A stretch of 64,000 nucleotides of DNA from Piscicola geometra (taxonomy: Eukaryota > Annelida > Clitellata > Hirudinida > Piscicolidae), in assembly GCA_943735955.1 (NCBI GenBank), contig OX030968.1, positions 4,366,434 through 4,430,433 of the forward strand. Reading direction: 5' to 3'. Shown here one piece after another: positions 30,364 through 41,709 of this stretch. Positions within the stretch are counted from its first letter, which is position 1, and each line of letters begins with the position of its first letter. The notes beneath the pieces were generated by a model that was not told the origin of the DNA, made no database searches, and saw only the letters and a program-made list of their open reading frames with translations. Made by a program: the position numbers and the translations under genes.

Positions 30364-30975
30364 CTCGATAATATCCTAATCTGTAATCCAAATATGGCGC
30401 CAAATGGATGTTATAAAAATGAATTGAAAAAAAATTTCGACCAAAAGTTTTGTGAATATTTACAATAATAATAAATATAGTCTGTGGTTTTTGTTATAAT
30501 TTTTCAATGCATTTATATAAAAATATTTATTTATTTAATCACTTAATTACCTACCAACCATCATTATAATATTATAATGTCTGGAGTCACTGCGAACTTT
30601 AAATGACGAGTATAAAATATATACCGTGTATAAGTTATATACAATTAATTAGTTTTAGGGAAAAAATATTCGAAGCTTTATTGGTATACAATGTAATGTA
30701 ATGTAGCCTAACTATTATATTGATAATTTACCACATCAATTGGATCGAATCCGCCTGCCCGAAGCATAAAAATATTAGCTCGAAGCTTTGGCTGATAGTT
30801 AAAACTAACTGCCACTCTCCCAGATATATAAAGGATACATCTATAAAATAGATATAAAGGATTTAAGTATATAAAGTAGATATAAAATGCCAAAGTGGAT
30901 ATATAAAGTTAATTTATTTTTAACAGATTTCCTGGTTGATTGGTGTCATAAGTCCTTTTTTCATTCCTTCGATAA
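30364..30975. other. Intergenic, nothing recognised
   Basis: AT-rich sequence between the ZSWIM3-like start and the LU gene end. It holds ATATATAAAG-type runs near 30830-30910 and a GACGAGTATAA stretch similar to 61969-62005. It may contain the ZSWIM3-like promoter, but no element can be named. Confidence 0.4.
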
Positions 30976-33900
30976 TCAACCCATGAAAAGTGCAGCCATG
31001 ACTGCAGAGACCACAACAGCGACAGAAACGGTGGTTGAGACACTGCTTGAATGAATAGGCGTTGAAATCTTGCTTCCAGAGACATTGGTTGTGACAGGGG
31101 CTTTGACAGTGGTTGTGACAGGGGCTTTGACAGTGGTTGTGACAGGAGCTTTGACAGTGGTTGTGACAGGGGCTTTGACAGTGGTTGTGACAGGGGCTTT
31201 GACAGTGGTTGTGACAGGGGCGTTGACAGTGGTTGTAATAGGGTAATTGACAGTGGTTGTGACAGGGGGTTTGACAGTGGTTGTGATAGGGTAATTGACA
31301 GTGGTTGTGACAGGGGGTTTGACAGTGCCTGTAATCAAATAGTCTTCAGTGTTGCACAGATCAGCTGTGGTGAGGATGAAAGTTGTTGGTTTAAAAATAG
31401 AATTGAGTGATGAATTGCATTTGAAATAAAAAAGATTGAGATGTACTTTTTTAAAACAACAGCAAACATCATTTAAATTGTGAACTGTATGGTTCTTTGT
31501 GGAATATTTCAGCAGGTTTTTTTTCTGTTTCTTAGCATCTTTTTCCAAAAAGTATTTTTTAAAACAGGATGCTAAAATTTCTGATCGCTGTTTTGAAAAA
31601 CACAAATGGGGAACTAATTCATTAGTGTTTATTTACATATTATACAGAGTTTTTGTATATTTACATAATATACAGAAACAATTATTCTTCAAAAAAAGCT
31701 TTTGAGAGTAAATTACCAATTATTTTTTCAATAAGTTGATATTTGTTTGCTGAAACAAGACCTGGGAGTAAACTTGGATAAGTCGACTCCGAATCGGATC
31801 AAGTCGAATTTAGTTAGCGCAAGCGTCGAATGTTATTAGCGAAGTCACTTTAAAATCAAGTCGACTTACAAATTTAAAACTTATTTGAATTCAAATATTT
31901 AAAAAAAAATCTAATTCAGTTTAAGATCTTTTATAAATAATTTATTTTTTAAGGTCGTAAATAATTAATGTTTGAGTTATAAAATGTCTATGCATCGTAA
32001 AACAAAGTAAATACAAAGCTCGAAATAAGCGCGCTAACTTTAATTAATTTTAATTACACATTAACGTTTCATAACTGTGTTGAAAGTTAGGTTTTCGTGT
32101 CAAATTATTATAATTATTTGTTAGTTTCAAATTATATTGAATTATTTCATTAACAATCTCGATAATATTGCTAAAACAACTAGTGTTTTGAAAATTGTTA
32201 AAATAGAAACAAAGCCACATTCCCAGCCAACCAAGAAAATGAAGCTTCTACAAACATTTAAACAAAACAACGAGAACTATGGTATTGAAATGCGAATCAA
32301 CGAAGAAATCACCAAGTATCTTCATTTGTTAATTTCAAAAGAAGACGAGTCGCCATTGGCATTTTGAAAAACCAGCAAAATAAGTTTCAGTTTTCAAGTT
32401 TACTAGCCAGTCGCTATCTAACCACATCAGCTTCCAAGACCTGGGAGTAAACTTGGATAAGTCGACTCCGAATCGGATCAAGTCGAATTTAGTTAGCGCA
32501 AGCGTCGAATGTTATTAGCGAAGTCACTTTAAAATCAAGTCGACTTACAAATTTAAAACTTATTTGAATTCAAATATTTAAAAAAAAATCTAATTCAGTT
32601 TAAGATCTTTTATAAATAATTTATTTTTTAAGGTCGTAAATAATTAATGTTTGAGTTATAAAATGTCTATGCATCGTAAAACAAAGTAAATACAAAGCTC
32701 GAAATAAGCGCGCTAACTTTAATTAATTTTAATTACACATTAACGTTTCATAACTGTGTTGAAAGTTAGGTTTTCGTGTCAAATTATTATAATTATTTGT
32801 TAGTTTCAAATTATATTGAATTATTTCATTAACAATCTCGATAATATTGCTAAAACAACTAGTGTTTTGAAAATTGTTAAAATAGAAACAAAGCCACATT
32901 CCCAGCCAACCAAGAAAATGAAGCTTCTACAAACATTTAAACAAAACAACGAGAACTATGGTATTGAAATGCGAATCAACGAAGAAATCACCAAGTATCT
33001 TCATTTGTTAATTTCAAAAGAAGACGAGTCGCCATTGGCATTTTGAAAAACCAGCAAAATAAGTTTCAGTTTTCAAGTTTACTAGCCAGTCGCTATCTAA
33101 CCACATCAGCTTCTAGTGTTCCCGTTGAAAGTATGTTTTCAACTTGTGGACTCATGCTGAAAGTCAAAAGATCCTCCATAGCAATTTATTATCTTTTTTG
33201 CATGACAATTATTCGACATATTTTCCAATAACTAAAGATGATGCTATTAAAAAAATTAACTGTGAATATAACTGTAAAAATTTATTTTTATTTTTACTTT
33301 TTTATTTCTAATAAATTTTGAAATTATTATGTCTTTCATTAAAAAAACAGTTGGTAAATCCATTACATAGGAGATAGTTACAACCTAAGCTAAAAAAGCG
33401 TGTTAAAATTATTTGAGTCTCATCAAATCGGTTGATTTAATGTCAAGTAAAGTCGTTTCTGTTTCCAGAAGTTAGTTTCAAGTCGACTTTTGAGTCATTT
33501 CTACCTCAAGTAAAGTCATTTTAAAAAAGAATTCGACTCCCAGGTCTGGCTGTATGTAAAAACTATTCTTTGCTTCTTTAAATATTCGTATTAAAACAGA
33601 ATTGTGAAAATGTTTTTTAAGTGGGGGTTCGGACTTCACGATCCCCCCAGGATGGTCCATGCTGGCTAGGACCCCCCCAGGATTTGCATCAGATCGCTGT
33701 CCTGGCTTGCAAACATTGCGTCAGTTGTACATAACATCTATTTCACGTTAGATGCGGTGCCAATTATTTATCTTGAACTCTTGGTTGGCAACCGAAATAA
33801 AATTTATATGCAATTTTCACCAAATTTGAAATTTTTCTACGCTGGTTTTTATAGTGCATTCACCACAGACGTAACAAAAAGTATCAGGAGACTTTTAAAT

Positions 33901-34539
33901 GAACGCGATTGCCAATTCATCATCTATATTAAAAAATAAATAAATGATACTTCTAAAAACTGATTTTGTCTATAAAAATTTAGATTTTCATAAAAAATAA
34001 CTCAAATTAGTCAATCCAAACGTGACCAAGACACTGCAATTATAATCTTTAAGCTAAGATATCATAAAAACCTGACGTGATAGAGCATTTCTGATTTCAT
34101 TTTCAGCACTGACATACAATTTACAAATATGTTGTCAGCCAGTGTAATCTATACAGTAACAACAACGACCACAACTGCTTACTCTGGCAGAAGCAACTTT
34201 TGCCAATAATGCCCTGTTCATTGGAGGGTTCGCACTTGGTTTCATCTTTTAGAGTACATCTCTTTACACATATTTTATTTCCTGTTTTGGTTAATTTAAT
34301 CTTTTTAAATCTCAAAAATAAATGCCAACCACAAAAAAAATGTCACAAACGTCAAACGAATAAAACTTACCCCTAATTGTACCATTGAAAATCCCGCAAG
34401 AATTCATATCTGCTGGGCATATTTGAATGGAGTTAAATAAACTATTGCATCTCCCATCATTACACTTCAAGACGTCTGCCACACAGAACATGGCTAGCAA
34501 CACCAAGCCTGTGCTCATAAGGGTTCTTGATGAGTTCAT
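30976..34539 (-). CDS. Secreted LU (Ly6/uPAR) domain protein with mucin-like repeats and GPI tail
   Basis: Three exons on the minus strand: 34539-34371, 34281-34183 and 31364-30976. The splice sites are GT..AG (GTAAGT after ATTAGGG; acceptor CCAAAACAG; donor GTAAGC; acceptor ACCACAG). Total 657 nt gives 218 residues plus stop in one frame. Residues 1-25 are a signal peptide (MNSSRTLMSTGLVLLAMFCV). Residues 26-94 hold ten cysteines, starting LKC (26) and ending SCFCQTDLCN, the hallmark of LU domains, which bind protein partners at the cell surface. Residues about 105-180 are eight-residue repeats TTTVKAPV, probably O-glycosylated. The end, SSVSTTVSVAVVVSAVMAALFMG by parts, is a small-residue site plus hydrophobic tail, as in GPI-anchored proteins. 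Intron 2 (2.8 kb) contains hAT sequence. The exact ligand is unknown. The unbroken frame across three exons makes a working gene likely. Confidence 0.85.
31085..31330. repeat. 24-bp coding tandem repeat
   Basis: About ten units of AGTGGTTGTGACAGGGGCTT plus TGAC, encoding TTTVKAPV-type octapeptides on the minus strand. Some units encode NYPI in place of KAPV. The pseudogene copy at 36107 has only about three units, so the array varies in length. Confidence 0.9.
31758..33547 (+). mobile_element. hAT element in LU intron, with 679-bp tandem duplication
   Basis: Ends AGACCTGGGAGT (31758) and ACTCCCAGGTCT (33536-33547) are inverted repeats, and AAGTCGACT motifs lie inside both. 31756-32434 and 32435-33113 are a tandem duplication that appears identical; the first copy stops at CACATCAGCTTC and restarts at the element's own end. 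After the second copy the plus strand reads FSSLLASRYLTTSASSVPVE and SMFSTCGLMLKVKRSSI (33067-33190), the hAT dimerisation region. The flanking 8-mers (CTGAAACA, GGCTGTAT) do not match, so it has been rearranged. Confidence 0.8.
33548..34120. other. Intron 2 remainder, nothing recognised
   Basis: Part of the LU gene intron. A GGGGGTTCGGACTTCACGAT..CCCCCCAGG stretch near 33624-33680 has G/C runs unlike its surroundings but no known match. Confidence 0.4.
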
Positions 34540-35190
34540 CTGTGGATGGAAGTTGTGGAGTTGTGAACAGTAGATCGTTATTGGGAGTGTGTGAGCGTGG
34601 AATTGGTTAAATTAAAATAGAAGGGTTTGTTGTAGATGGAAAGTTCTATAAAGATTAATCTTAATTCAAAAAGTTAAATAGTTTCCTGAGTTATATAAAT
34701 GACTTTGAAATTATTTTTTCTACTATTTCTACTAATTCAGATCGAAAAATCAAATGAAAATCACAAACCATGACGAAGAGACTTGATAACTGCAAATCAA
34801 GAAAATGACCAAACGGATTTCAGGCGCCCTTTTGTACGGCAAGTTATCTCATATATGTGCATGTGTTCTTATGTGTTTGTATGTAATAGCAATATTTAAT
34901 GCAATTTTTACTATGTTAAAGTTAAATAATCGCTTTGGTTTCACTACATCATCGGGTGGTTGATCTTCAATTTATTCAAGTATTTATTTCTAATATTAAT
35001 ATAACTCTAAATATATCTGTGCTCTCACAAAATTTTCCACTAACCGGATGATCAGATTTTGGAATAACAGTCAAGTGATCTTAAAAATATTCATAAGTTT
35101 AATTAAACCAATTTTGTAATTATTAATTTTAAAATGTAATCAAGTTGAGTGCAGTAATTAAATATTTATAATTACGTATCTGGGTAATCT
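34540..35190. other. LU gene upstream region, duplicated
   Basis: 34540-34880 matches 36366-36690 (for example CTGCAAATCAAGAAAATGAC) and 34930-35180 matches about 41080-41340. It probably includes the LU promoter; no TATA box or other element is certain. The second copy is split by the insertions at 36700-41060. Confidence 0.6.
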
Positions 35191-35199
35191 CAACAATAA

Positions 35200-35789
35200 A
35201 TGACTGACACCTAAATTTCGGCCAAAACAACTGACAAAACGGGAATTTTTGTTTCGTTTTGATTGAAACTAAAAATTTTGTTTCAACCAAAAACTGAACT
35301 AAGCCTTAACTATGATAATATTTTAGGCCGAATTAGGCTTAAAGAGTTGTCTTTTTGTTTGATGGCAACAACATGAAGGGGCATATCCGGCTTGTGAAAA
35401 ACTGGCAAGAAACTACTTGTCATCTCCTACAAGTACAGCTCCATGTGAACGTATATTCGGCTTGTCAAAACACATAGTTAGCAAGAAAATACCTCTTTAG
35501 ATTCAACTATTGTTGAGAAACTTGTTTGATTGAGTAACTGGCTCAAATTAGATGTGTGACAAGTACATTTTTTATCATTTATGGATTCGTTTTTATTTTT
35601 TCAAATGTGGATTACATTTATAAATAAATCTGATAAAATTGTTGTAACATTTGTGAGAATTTTTTTATATATTTTATACTAATGTCGAATATTCTAAAAA
35701 CATTGCGTTAAAATACGATTAACGTACGATTAAAATTTTAAATTGAATGATTAACGGCTAATAAAATTTTTAATCGGAGTACAACTCTA
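35200..35789 (+). mobile_element. hAT remnant, C-terminal part and one end
   Basis: The plus strand at about 35385-35500 reads ACEKLARNYLSSPTSTAPCE and RIFGLSKHIVSKK, the dimerisation region of another hAT. The element end CGGAGTACAACTCTA is at 35775-35789, with the AT-rich subterminal part before it. The upstream end is not clear: 35215-35290 has TTTCGGCCAAAAC-type motifs but no matching inverted repeat. Confidence 0.6.
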
Positions 35790-36106
35790 TTATTAACTCT
35801 TTATTGAATGAAATCCAACTCAAGATCAGTGAAATACCTTGGATACCCACTGTTTTATTTCATTAATTCTCCATAAAAAATGAATTACGAAGCGATCCAA
35901 GTTTGTCTTATCAATGCAAGCAGTTAGCTTAATCAAGATATAAAGAAAAAAAAATTTGTAATAAATCTAATAATGGATTCACCCACCAATCCGTCTATTT
36001 GTTTTTCACTTACTTTCACTTTCCCAACAACTTCCCAATCTCAGCAAACAATCTCACTCACCCACCGATTCACCATCCAAACCCCCTTCTTTCATTCCCT
36101 CGATCA
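35790..36106. other. Intergenic, 3' flank of the LU pseudogene
   Basis: The last 60 bases (TTCATTCCCTCGATCATCAACCCATG) match the sequence just below the LU stop at 30960-30985. The rest is C-rich on the plus strand from 35975 to 36100, with no recognised gene. Confidence 0.4.
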
Positions 36107-36365
36107 TCAACCCATGAAAAGTGCAGCCATGACTGCAGAGACCACAACAGCGACAGAAGCGGTGGTTGAGACACTGCTTGAATGAATAGGCGTTAAAGTT
36201 TTGCTTCCAGAAACAGTAGTTGTGACAGGGGGTTTGACAGTGGTTGTGACAGGGGCTTTGACAGTGGTTGTGACAGGGAGTTTGACAGTGCCTGTAATCA
36301 AAAAGTTTTTAGTGTTGCACTAACTAGCAACACCTGTGCTCATAAGGGTTCTTGATGAGTTCATC
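36107..36365 (-). pseudogene. Truncated copy of the LU/mucin gene
   Basis: Starts MNSSRTLMSTG like the gene at 34539, then jumps within GTTGCTAG directly to the exon 3 equivalent (CNTKNF), with a stop between and an extra T that shifts the frame. The rest reads KLPVTTTVKAPVTTTVKPPV and the GPI tail SVAVVVSAVMAALFMG, which is intact. The LU domain is lost. As upstream and downstream sequence is duplicated too, this is a genomic duplication followed by deletion rather than a processed copy. Confidence 0.85.
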
Positions 36366-36881
36366 TGTGGATGGGAGTTGTGGAGTTGTGAAAAGTAAAA
36401 GGCTTTGGGAGTGGATGGAAGGGGGAATGGTTAGATTAAAATGAGAGGAGTTGTTGTGGATGGAAAGTTCTTGGAAGATTTTTCGTTTTTGAAAGTTGAA
36501 ATAGTTTGCTGAGTTGTTCAAACCATCATATAATTCTTAATTCTTTCAATCGCACAATTCTCGAAAAATCAAATGAAAACCAAAAACCATGCCGAAGATA
36601 CTTGCTAACTGCAAATCAAGAAAATGACCAACCGGATCTCAGGCGCCCTTTTGTACTGCAAGTTATCTCATATGTGTGTCTGTTTTTATGTAAAAAAAAT
36701 ATAAAATCCACTGAATAATTACACATATATATAACATTTGTGTTTACACTGTAAACTTTACACTTTGGGGGTTCCTCTATAGTTGCTAGCAGCTCCCATC
36801 TAAGCTTCTGTTGTTCTTATGCCATGGTATTTTTTAGTTTAAATGCGAAATTTGTTGAGACAAAGATAGCCAACTATTAGA

Positions 36882-37357
36882 CAATGGTTCCCAACTTGTG
36901 GGTCGTAACCCAAACGAGGGTCGCCTAAGGATTTTTAAGGGGTCACCAAGACTTTCAAAAACTTAGTTGTTTTCATGAAAAATTATTTTGTTTAAACTTG
37001 ATTAAACTTTACTCAAATAACTACAATTAAAAATTGCGATGCATCAAAAAATGCTTTGTTATTCCATACTGATGTGAGATTGCTGCCCAGAGACAAAATT
37101 TTGAAACGTGTTTATGATCTTCGAAATCAATCAAAAAAGTTTTTTTAATAAAATAAAGTTTCAGTTTGAAGCCCTTTTCAGGGAAAAAACAAGTTTACAA
37201 AATAGCTTACTTGGTTGACATCTTTTCAATCTTAAATTAATTAAATCTATCTCTTCAATGACAAATGCACCATGCCAAAATCTTTCAGAATAAACTCAAG
37301 CATTTCTTTTAAAACCCCATCATACACAATTAGACCAAGGGTCAAGGCGCTATGAAG
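36882..37357 (+). mobile_element. hAT remnant (ZBED5-like), left end
   Basis: Starts CAATGGTTCCCAACTTGTGG (36882), close to the CAGTGGTTCCCAAC ends of many hATs. Its plus strand later reads LLFHTDVRLLPRDKILKRVY and DLRNQSKKF (37057-37140), like the W(L)SRGKVL.RV(F/Y)ELR block of ZBED5-type proteins. No right end is found before the next insertion at 37366; the sequence after 40990 may continue it for a few dozen bases. Confidence 0.6.
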
Positions 37358-37365
37358 GTCTGGAA

Positions 37366-38317
37366 TAGAGGTCGGACATGGACGATTTTTCATTCCCGGT
37401 CCCGTCCCGTTCCCGAAATTTTTTTTCCCGTCCCGTCCCGTTCCCGATGGGCCATCAGAATTTTGATTCCCGTCCCGTCCCGTTCCCGAAATTTTTTTTC
37501 CCGTCCCGTCCCGTTCCCGATGGGCCATCAGAATTTTGATTCCCGTCCCGTCCCGTTCCCGAAATTTTTTTTCCCGTCCCGTTCCCGAAATTTTTTTGAG
37601 GTCTCTTTATTCATTTCCACTGCCGTTATCACTGGTCCCAAACTTGCTAGTCCTAAATTTTTTTATTTGAAAGTCAAAAAATATTTTTTTTCGAAACAAA
37701 CACGCTTCAAATATATATTGAGATAAAAGTAATGAAGTTAGTCATTGTTTTTAACTAATTAAATCAAGTCTTTATTGCTTTTAACGCGCGTTAAACCGTC
37801 CAGAGTTTCAGCTTTCAAATTAGATGATCTTGGGTCTGAAGTAGAGGTCGGACATGGACGATTTTTCATTCCCGGTCCCGTCCCGTTCCCGAAATTTTTT
37901 TTCCCGTCCCGTCCCGTTCCCGATGGGCCATCAGAATTTTGATTCCCGTCCCGTCCCGTTCCCGAAATTTTTTTTCCCGTCCCGTCCCGTTCCCGATGGG
38001 CCATCAGAATTTTGATTCCCGTCCCGTCCCGTTCCCGAAATTTTTTTTCCCGTCCCGTTCCCGAAATTTTTTTGAGGTCTCTTTATTCATTTCCACTGCC
38101 GTTATCACTGGTCCCAAACTTGCTAGTCCTAAATTTTTTTATTTGAAAGTCAAAAAATATTTTTTTTCGAAACAAACACGCTTCAAATATATATTGAGAT
38201 AAAAGTAATGAAGTTAGTCATTGTTTTTAACTAATTAAATCAAGTCTTTATTGCTTTTAACGCGCGTTAAACCGTCCAGAGTTTCAGCTTTCAAATTAGA
38301 TGATCTTGGGTCTGAAG
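37366..38317. repeat. 476-bp tandem duplication of the hAT end
   Basis: Two adjacent near-identical units (37366-37841, 37842-38317), each with the terminal repeat, the CCCGTCCCGTTCCCG subterminal array and the last 90 bp or so of the transposase exon. The junction falls inside GGTCTGAAGT. Confidence 0.93.
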
Positions 38318-40555
38318 TTAAACGACCACATGTTGAAAAATTCCGTTCACAGGGAATAGAACTTGCAGGTATACTAAACAACATTTTGGCTACTTCTTGT
38401 AGTATTGGAAAATTGTTCATTTTACTCCAATAAAATAAAACATCTTTATAATTTTCGATTTTGTTGGGACGTAATTGTGAATATTTGTACAATTCATCCT
38501 CTTCTGAATTTTCTTCCTCGTTCATTATTATTAATTCATCAATAATGTTAGAAATATGTTTTTTAACAGCATTCTTATTCTCCACAACTGCAAAAATAAA
38601 ATCATTCGTATAATTTGATAGTATAATAAATGTATTATAATTTTAACGTTATAAAAACAAACATAATAGGGTTAAATAACCATAATTTGTATCTTTTTTT
38701 TCAACAGAACTGCAGCTTGGCCTGGCTGTACAAAATGGAATTAAATTTTCTCTAATGAAAGTCTTGGTATTTATTTCTTGTTCTATCCCAAACTCTTTTC
38801 TTATTATTCTTTTATACTGAGGATGCAACAGACATGCTGCCATATGAATAAAATCAATGGGCATCTTTTCTTTTGTCGAAATGATCAACTGAGCAATCAA
38901 CTGGAAATTAAAAAGTCAAATTCAAAGTATTAATTTACGAAATAAAAAAAATTAACTTACCAGTTTGATTTCATTTGACAAGTTTTCATCATCACTCATT
39001 TGCTCTAATCTCCCTAATATTTGGACTCGCCATAACAACTTCAAATGTAATGTTGGAGCTTATGACATTGACAATGCAATGGTGGCTTCGTTATACATTT
39101 CTAGTGCATTTAAAACTTCTTTTAAGTGAGGAGTGTCGATGAAATAGAGATTTCCATACTTGGGGGTTTGCTTAAGAATAATTTTTAAAGAATCCATTCC
39201 ATCATATACTGATTTCAACATGAAATAAATCGAATTAAATCTTGTAGATGATTCTTGTTTAAGTGTTTGTTTTCCCATGTTTAAAAGCTCCTTTTGCTTG
39301 CTATAAAAAAATAAAATTTTATAACAAATTATGTTGAAATTAAAATATCAATTTTAATTTTTTTTTACTGTATGAAAAATGTGAAAATTAATTACCCAGT
39401 CTTCTTGACGTATTTTACAACATCTTTAGCATTCTCAATTAGTAAAGATATTGGGTTATCTGCTGCCAACTCAGAAAACTTTTTGGATAATGCAAGATTT
39501 AAATCATGAACAGAACAGCCCAGCCAAATCATTTCATCAGAATTGTTAAAAGCCTTTTTTACATTTGAGGCATTGTCAGTCGTGAAGGTACAATAGTCTA
39601 ATGATTGAATACCATATTCCTGGAATCATAAAATAACATTTGAAATATTAAAACATGTGGATATTTATCTTGTATAAATTATTTTTTAAATATTTATGAA
39701 AAATTGTTTAAAAAATTACCATGCAGAGTTTATTCATCTCCTCAAGAATATTTCTGGATGAGTGATTTACATTAAAAGCAATTGTTGCCAAAACTCTGTC
39801 TTGAAGCTCCCATTCTCCATTATTGTCTTTAACATAATGTATGGTGACTCCCAAATGTGAATCTCCAGAACGTTTATTCTTCCAAATATCAAGGGAAAAA
39901 CTTTTAGAACCATTGTTCTGTAATAGATTGAAATTTATAAATATTTATTTTTATTAATAATTAAATGCATAAATTAATTTATAAAATTACACACCTTTGT
40001 AAATTCTCCTTTTAATTTGGTAATCACTGTTAAGACATTTTTTTCATGGTATTGCCTCACTGTTTTTTCGCAAGGCAATACATCTTTAGCCTTCAGACCC
40101 CGGCCATATGAGGCTCCAATATCGATGAGTTTTTGAGCCACCTGAATGAAACCTTCACCTTCAACCGTGACGAAGGCTCTCATGTCTTGAGCACAAAATA
40201 GGGAGATGGCCTTGGTCAAATTATTCTTTAAATTAGGAGAAACAGACTTTTGAGAAAATGTGAGAGTATTCTGCGTTATTTGATTCACAACTGGACTGCC
40301 AGTGCATGCTTTTTTGTGTTTCAGCATGCCAGAGGTGCCACAGGAATTTAAATGCTGAATCAACACTTTGCAGTCTTTGCATTGCACGAATTCTGTATGG
40401 CACCCATCAACCAATACTTTGACAAAGCTTTTCCAAGCTATACTTTTACTAAGATTCATTGCCATTGTGGAAACACGTGCAGGATCATTCGTAATAATTT
40501 TGTCAATCTGACTTTTCTTCATTTCCTTAATAGTTATAGACTCCGGTGAAATTAA

Positions 40556-40591
<36 letters not shown>

Positions 40592-40627
40592 AGATAATGA
40601 TAAATTCGAAGACGACGTTGCTGACAT
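38235..40627 (-). CDS. hAT transposase, BED-finger type, six exons
   Basis: Minus strand. Exon 1 (40627 to about 39995; ATG chosen at MSATSSSNLSL after an in-frame upstream ATG) has a Ser-rich start and a BED finger: HTEFVQCKDCKVLIQHLNSC, then GMLKHKKAC. Exon 2 (about 39921-39721) reads KSFSLDIWKNKRSGDSHLGV. Exon 3 (39620-39403) reads FTTDNASNVKKAF and CSVHDLNLALSKKF, the catalytic Asp and CxxH region of hATs. Exon 4 (39300-39060) reads QESSTRFNSIYFMLKSV. Exon 5 (38900-38649) reads LHPQYKRIIRKEFG. Exon 6 (38585-38235) holds the dimerisation block ASSIPCERNFSTCGRLTSD. I saw no stop inside these blocks. It cuts and pastes elements with TAGAGGTC ends. Splice sites were placed by eye, and the duplicated end alters only the final codons, so activity is possible but unproven. 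Confidence 0.8.
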
Positions 40628-41069
40628 TTTGAAATAAACGGAAGTTTTGATAAAAGTAAACATAGTAAAGAGAAATCTAATTGTTGGAAAACCACACTTT
40701 TTAATATATAATAGATTTAACTTTAATTTTTCATCTTAATTTTTTGAATTCCAAAATTTTTATTCCCGCTTTTTCCCGTTCCCGATTTAAAAGTGTATTC
40801 CCGTTCCCGTTTTTTCCCGTTCCCGATTTCAATGTTGATTCCCGTTCCCGTTCCCGTCCCGAAAACCTATTCCCGGTTCCCGACTTTTCCCGTCCCGAAA
40901 TTAATTTTCATTCCCGTTCCCGCGGGAGTCCCGCGGGTACCCGCGGGTACCCGGTCGAATCGGGTACCCGGTCCGACCTCTAGTCTGGAAGCGCCTATGC
41001 TCCAGGGGAAGCAGGCACTTTATGGGGAGGAGCATGAGAACTTATGTTTTTTTAATTTTTTTATTTAAT

Positions 41070-41345
41070 TTTTTTTAAATATTCGCACTGATTTCACTCC
41101 TAATCGAGTGGTTGATCTGTAACTTATTTGAGAATTTCTTTTTCAAATATAAATATATCTCTAAAAATATCAGTGCTCTTATTTTAAAATCTCACCAGAC
41201 TTTTTCACCAACCACATGATCAAATAATTCAACTGTCAAGTGATTTTAAAATATTCATTCGTTTAATTAGACGAATCATTCAAGTAGAAATTAAATAATT
41301 TAATTTAATTCAGTATAGTAATTATAATAATTAAAGACTAGGCTT
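41070..41345. repeat. Duplicate of LU upstream block (partner 34930-35180)
   Basis: Diverged copy (CGAGTGGTTGATCTGTAACT against CGGGTGGTTGATCTTCAATT, and TCAAGTGAT blocks). It continues the duplicated LU locus after the inserted hATs. Confidence 0.65.
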
Positions 41346-41454
41346 AAAGAACGGGCATAGTCCTGTAATTGTAATTTGGAGATGTTACCATTTTCATTGC
41401 TCTCATGACAATGCTGCTTGACAAATATTCTGAGCACTCATTGGAAAGACACTT

Positions 41455-41709
41455 GTGCATTAACAAGATGTTTTGTATTCAAGTCTTTTTTCAACACGAA
41501 GCCAGTGGAGCTCTTTGAGAACCAGGCTGATGTGATCATACTTTCTAGCACCTGTTATGAGCCTAGCTGTAGTGTTGATTACAGACTGAATTTTCTGCAG
41601 CTGCGTTTCAGGCAATCCAGTAAGAATGATATTGCCAGAGTCAATTCGACTGAGAACCAAAACAGAAGCCAATGTTCTCAGTGAGTCCTTGGTCATTAAC
41701 AATCTTATG
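41455..41709 (-). pseudogene. CR1-type LINE ORF2 fragment
   Basis: The minus strand reads TLASVLVLSRIDSGNIILTG, LPETQLQKIQSVINTTARLI and TGARKYDHISLVLKELHWLR then VEKRLEYK. This is the conserved region after the RT in CR1/L2-like LINEs (SRIDYCN..L.GLP...LQ..QN.AARL). It is open but only about 80 residues long and ends where the segmental duplication begins. Confidence 0.85.

Larger units (their letters stand above)
37366..40982 (-). mobile_element. hAT element, TAGAGGTC family, near-complete, TSD GTCTGGAA
   Basis: Starts TAGAGGTCGGAC (37366), ends GTCCGACCTCTA (40971-40982), 3617 bp, with GTCTGGAA on both sides (37358-37365 and 40983-40990). It carries the whole set of transposase exons on the minus strand and so is the likely parent type of the short copies at 1, 18580 and 28515. 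One end is duplicated: 37366-37841 is repeated at 37842-38317, including a second internal TAGAGGTCGGAC. Confidence 0.96.

Noticed and set aside
31499..31705. Plus-strand Phe-rich ORF upstream of the LU repeat exon
   Set aside because: Lies in the LU intron, has no recognisable domain and poor codon use.
31758..33547. An 8-bp target duplication for the LU-intron hAT
   Set aside because: Flanking 8-mers CTGAAACA and GGCTGTAT do not match in any one-base shift I tried.
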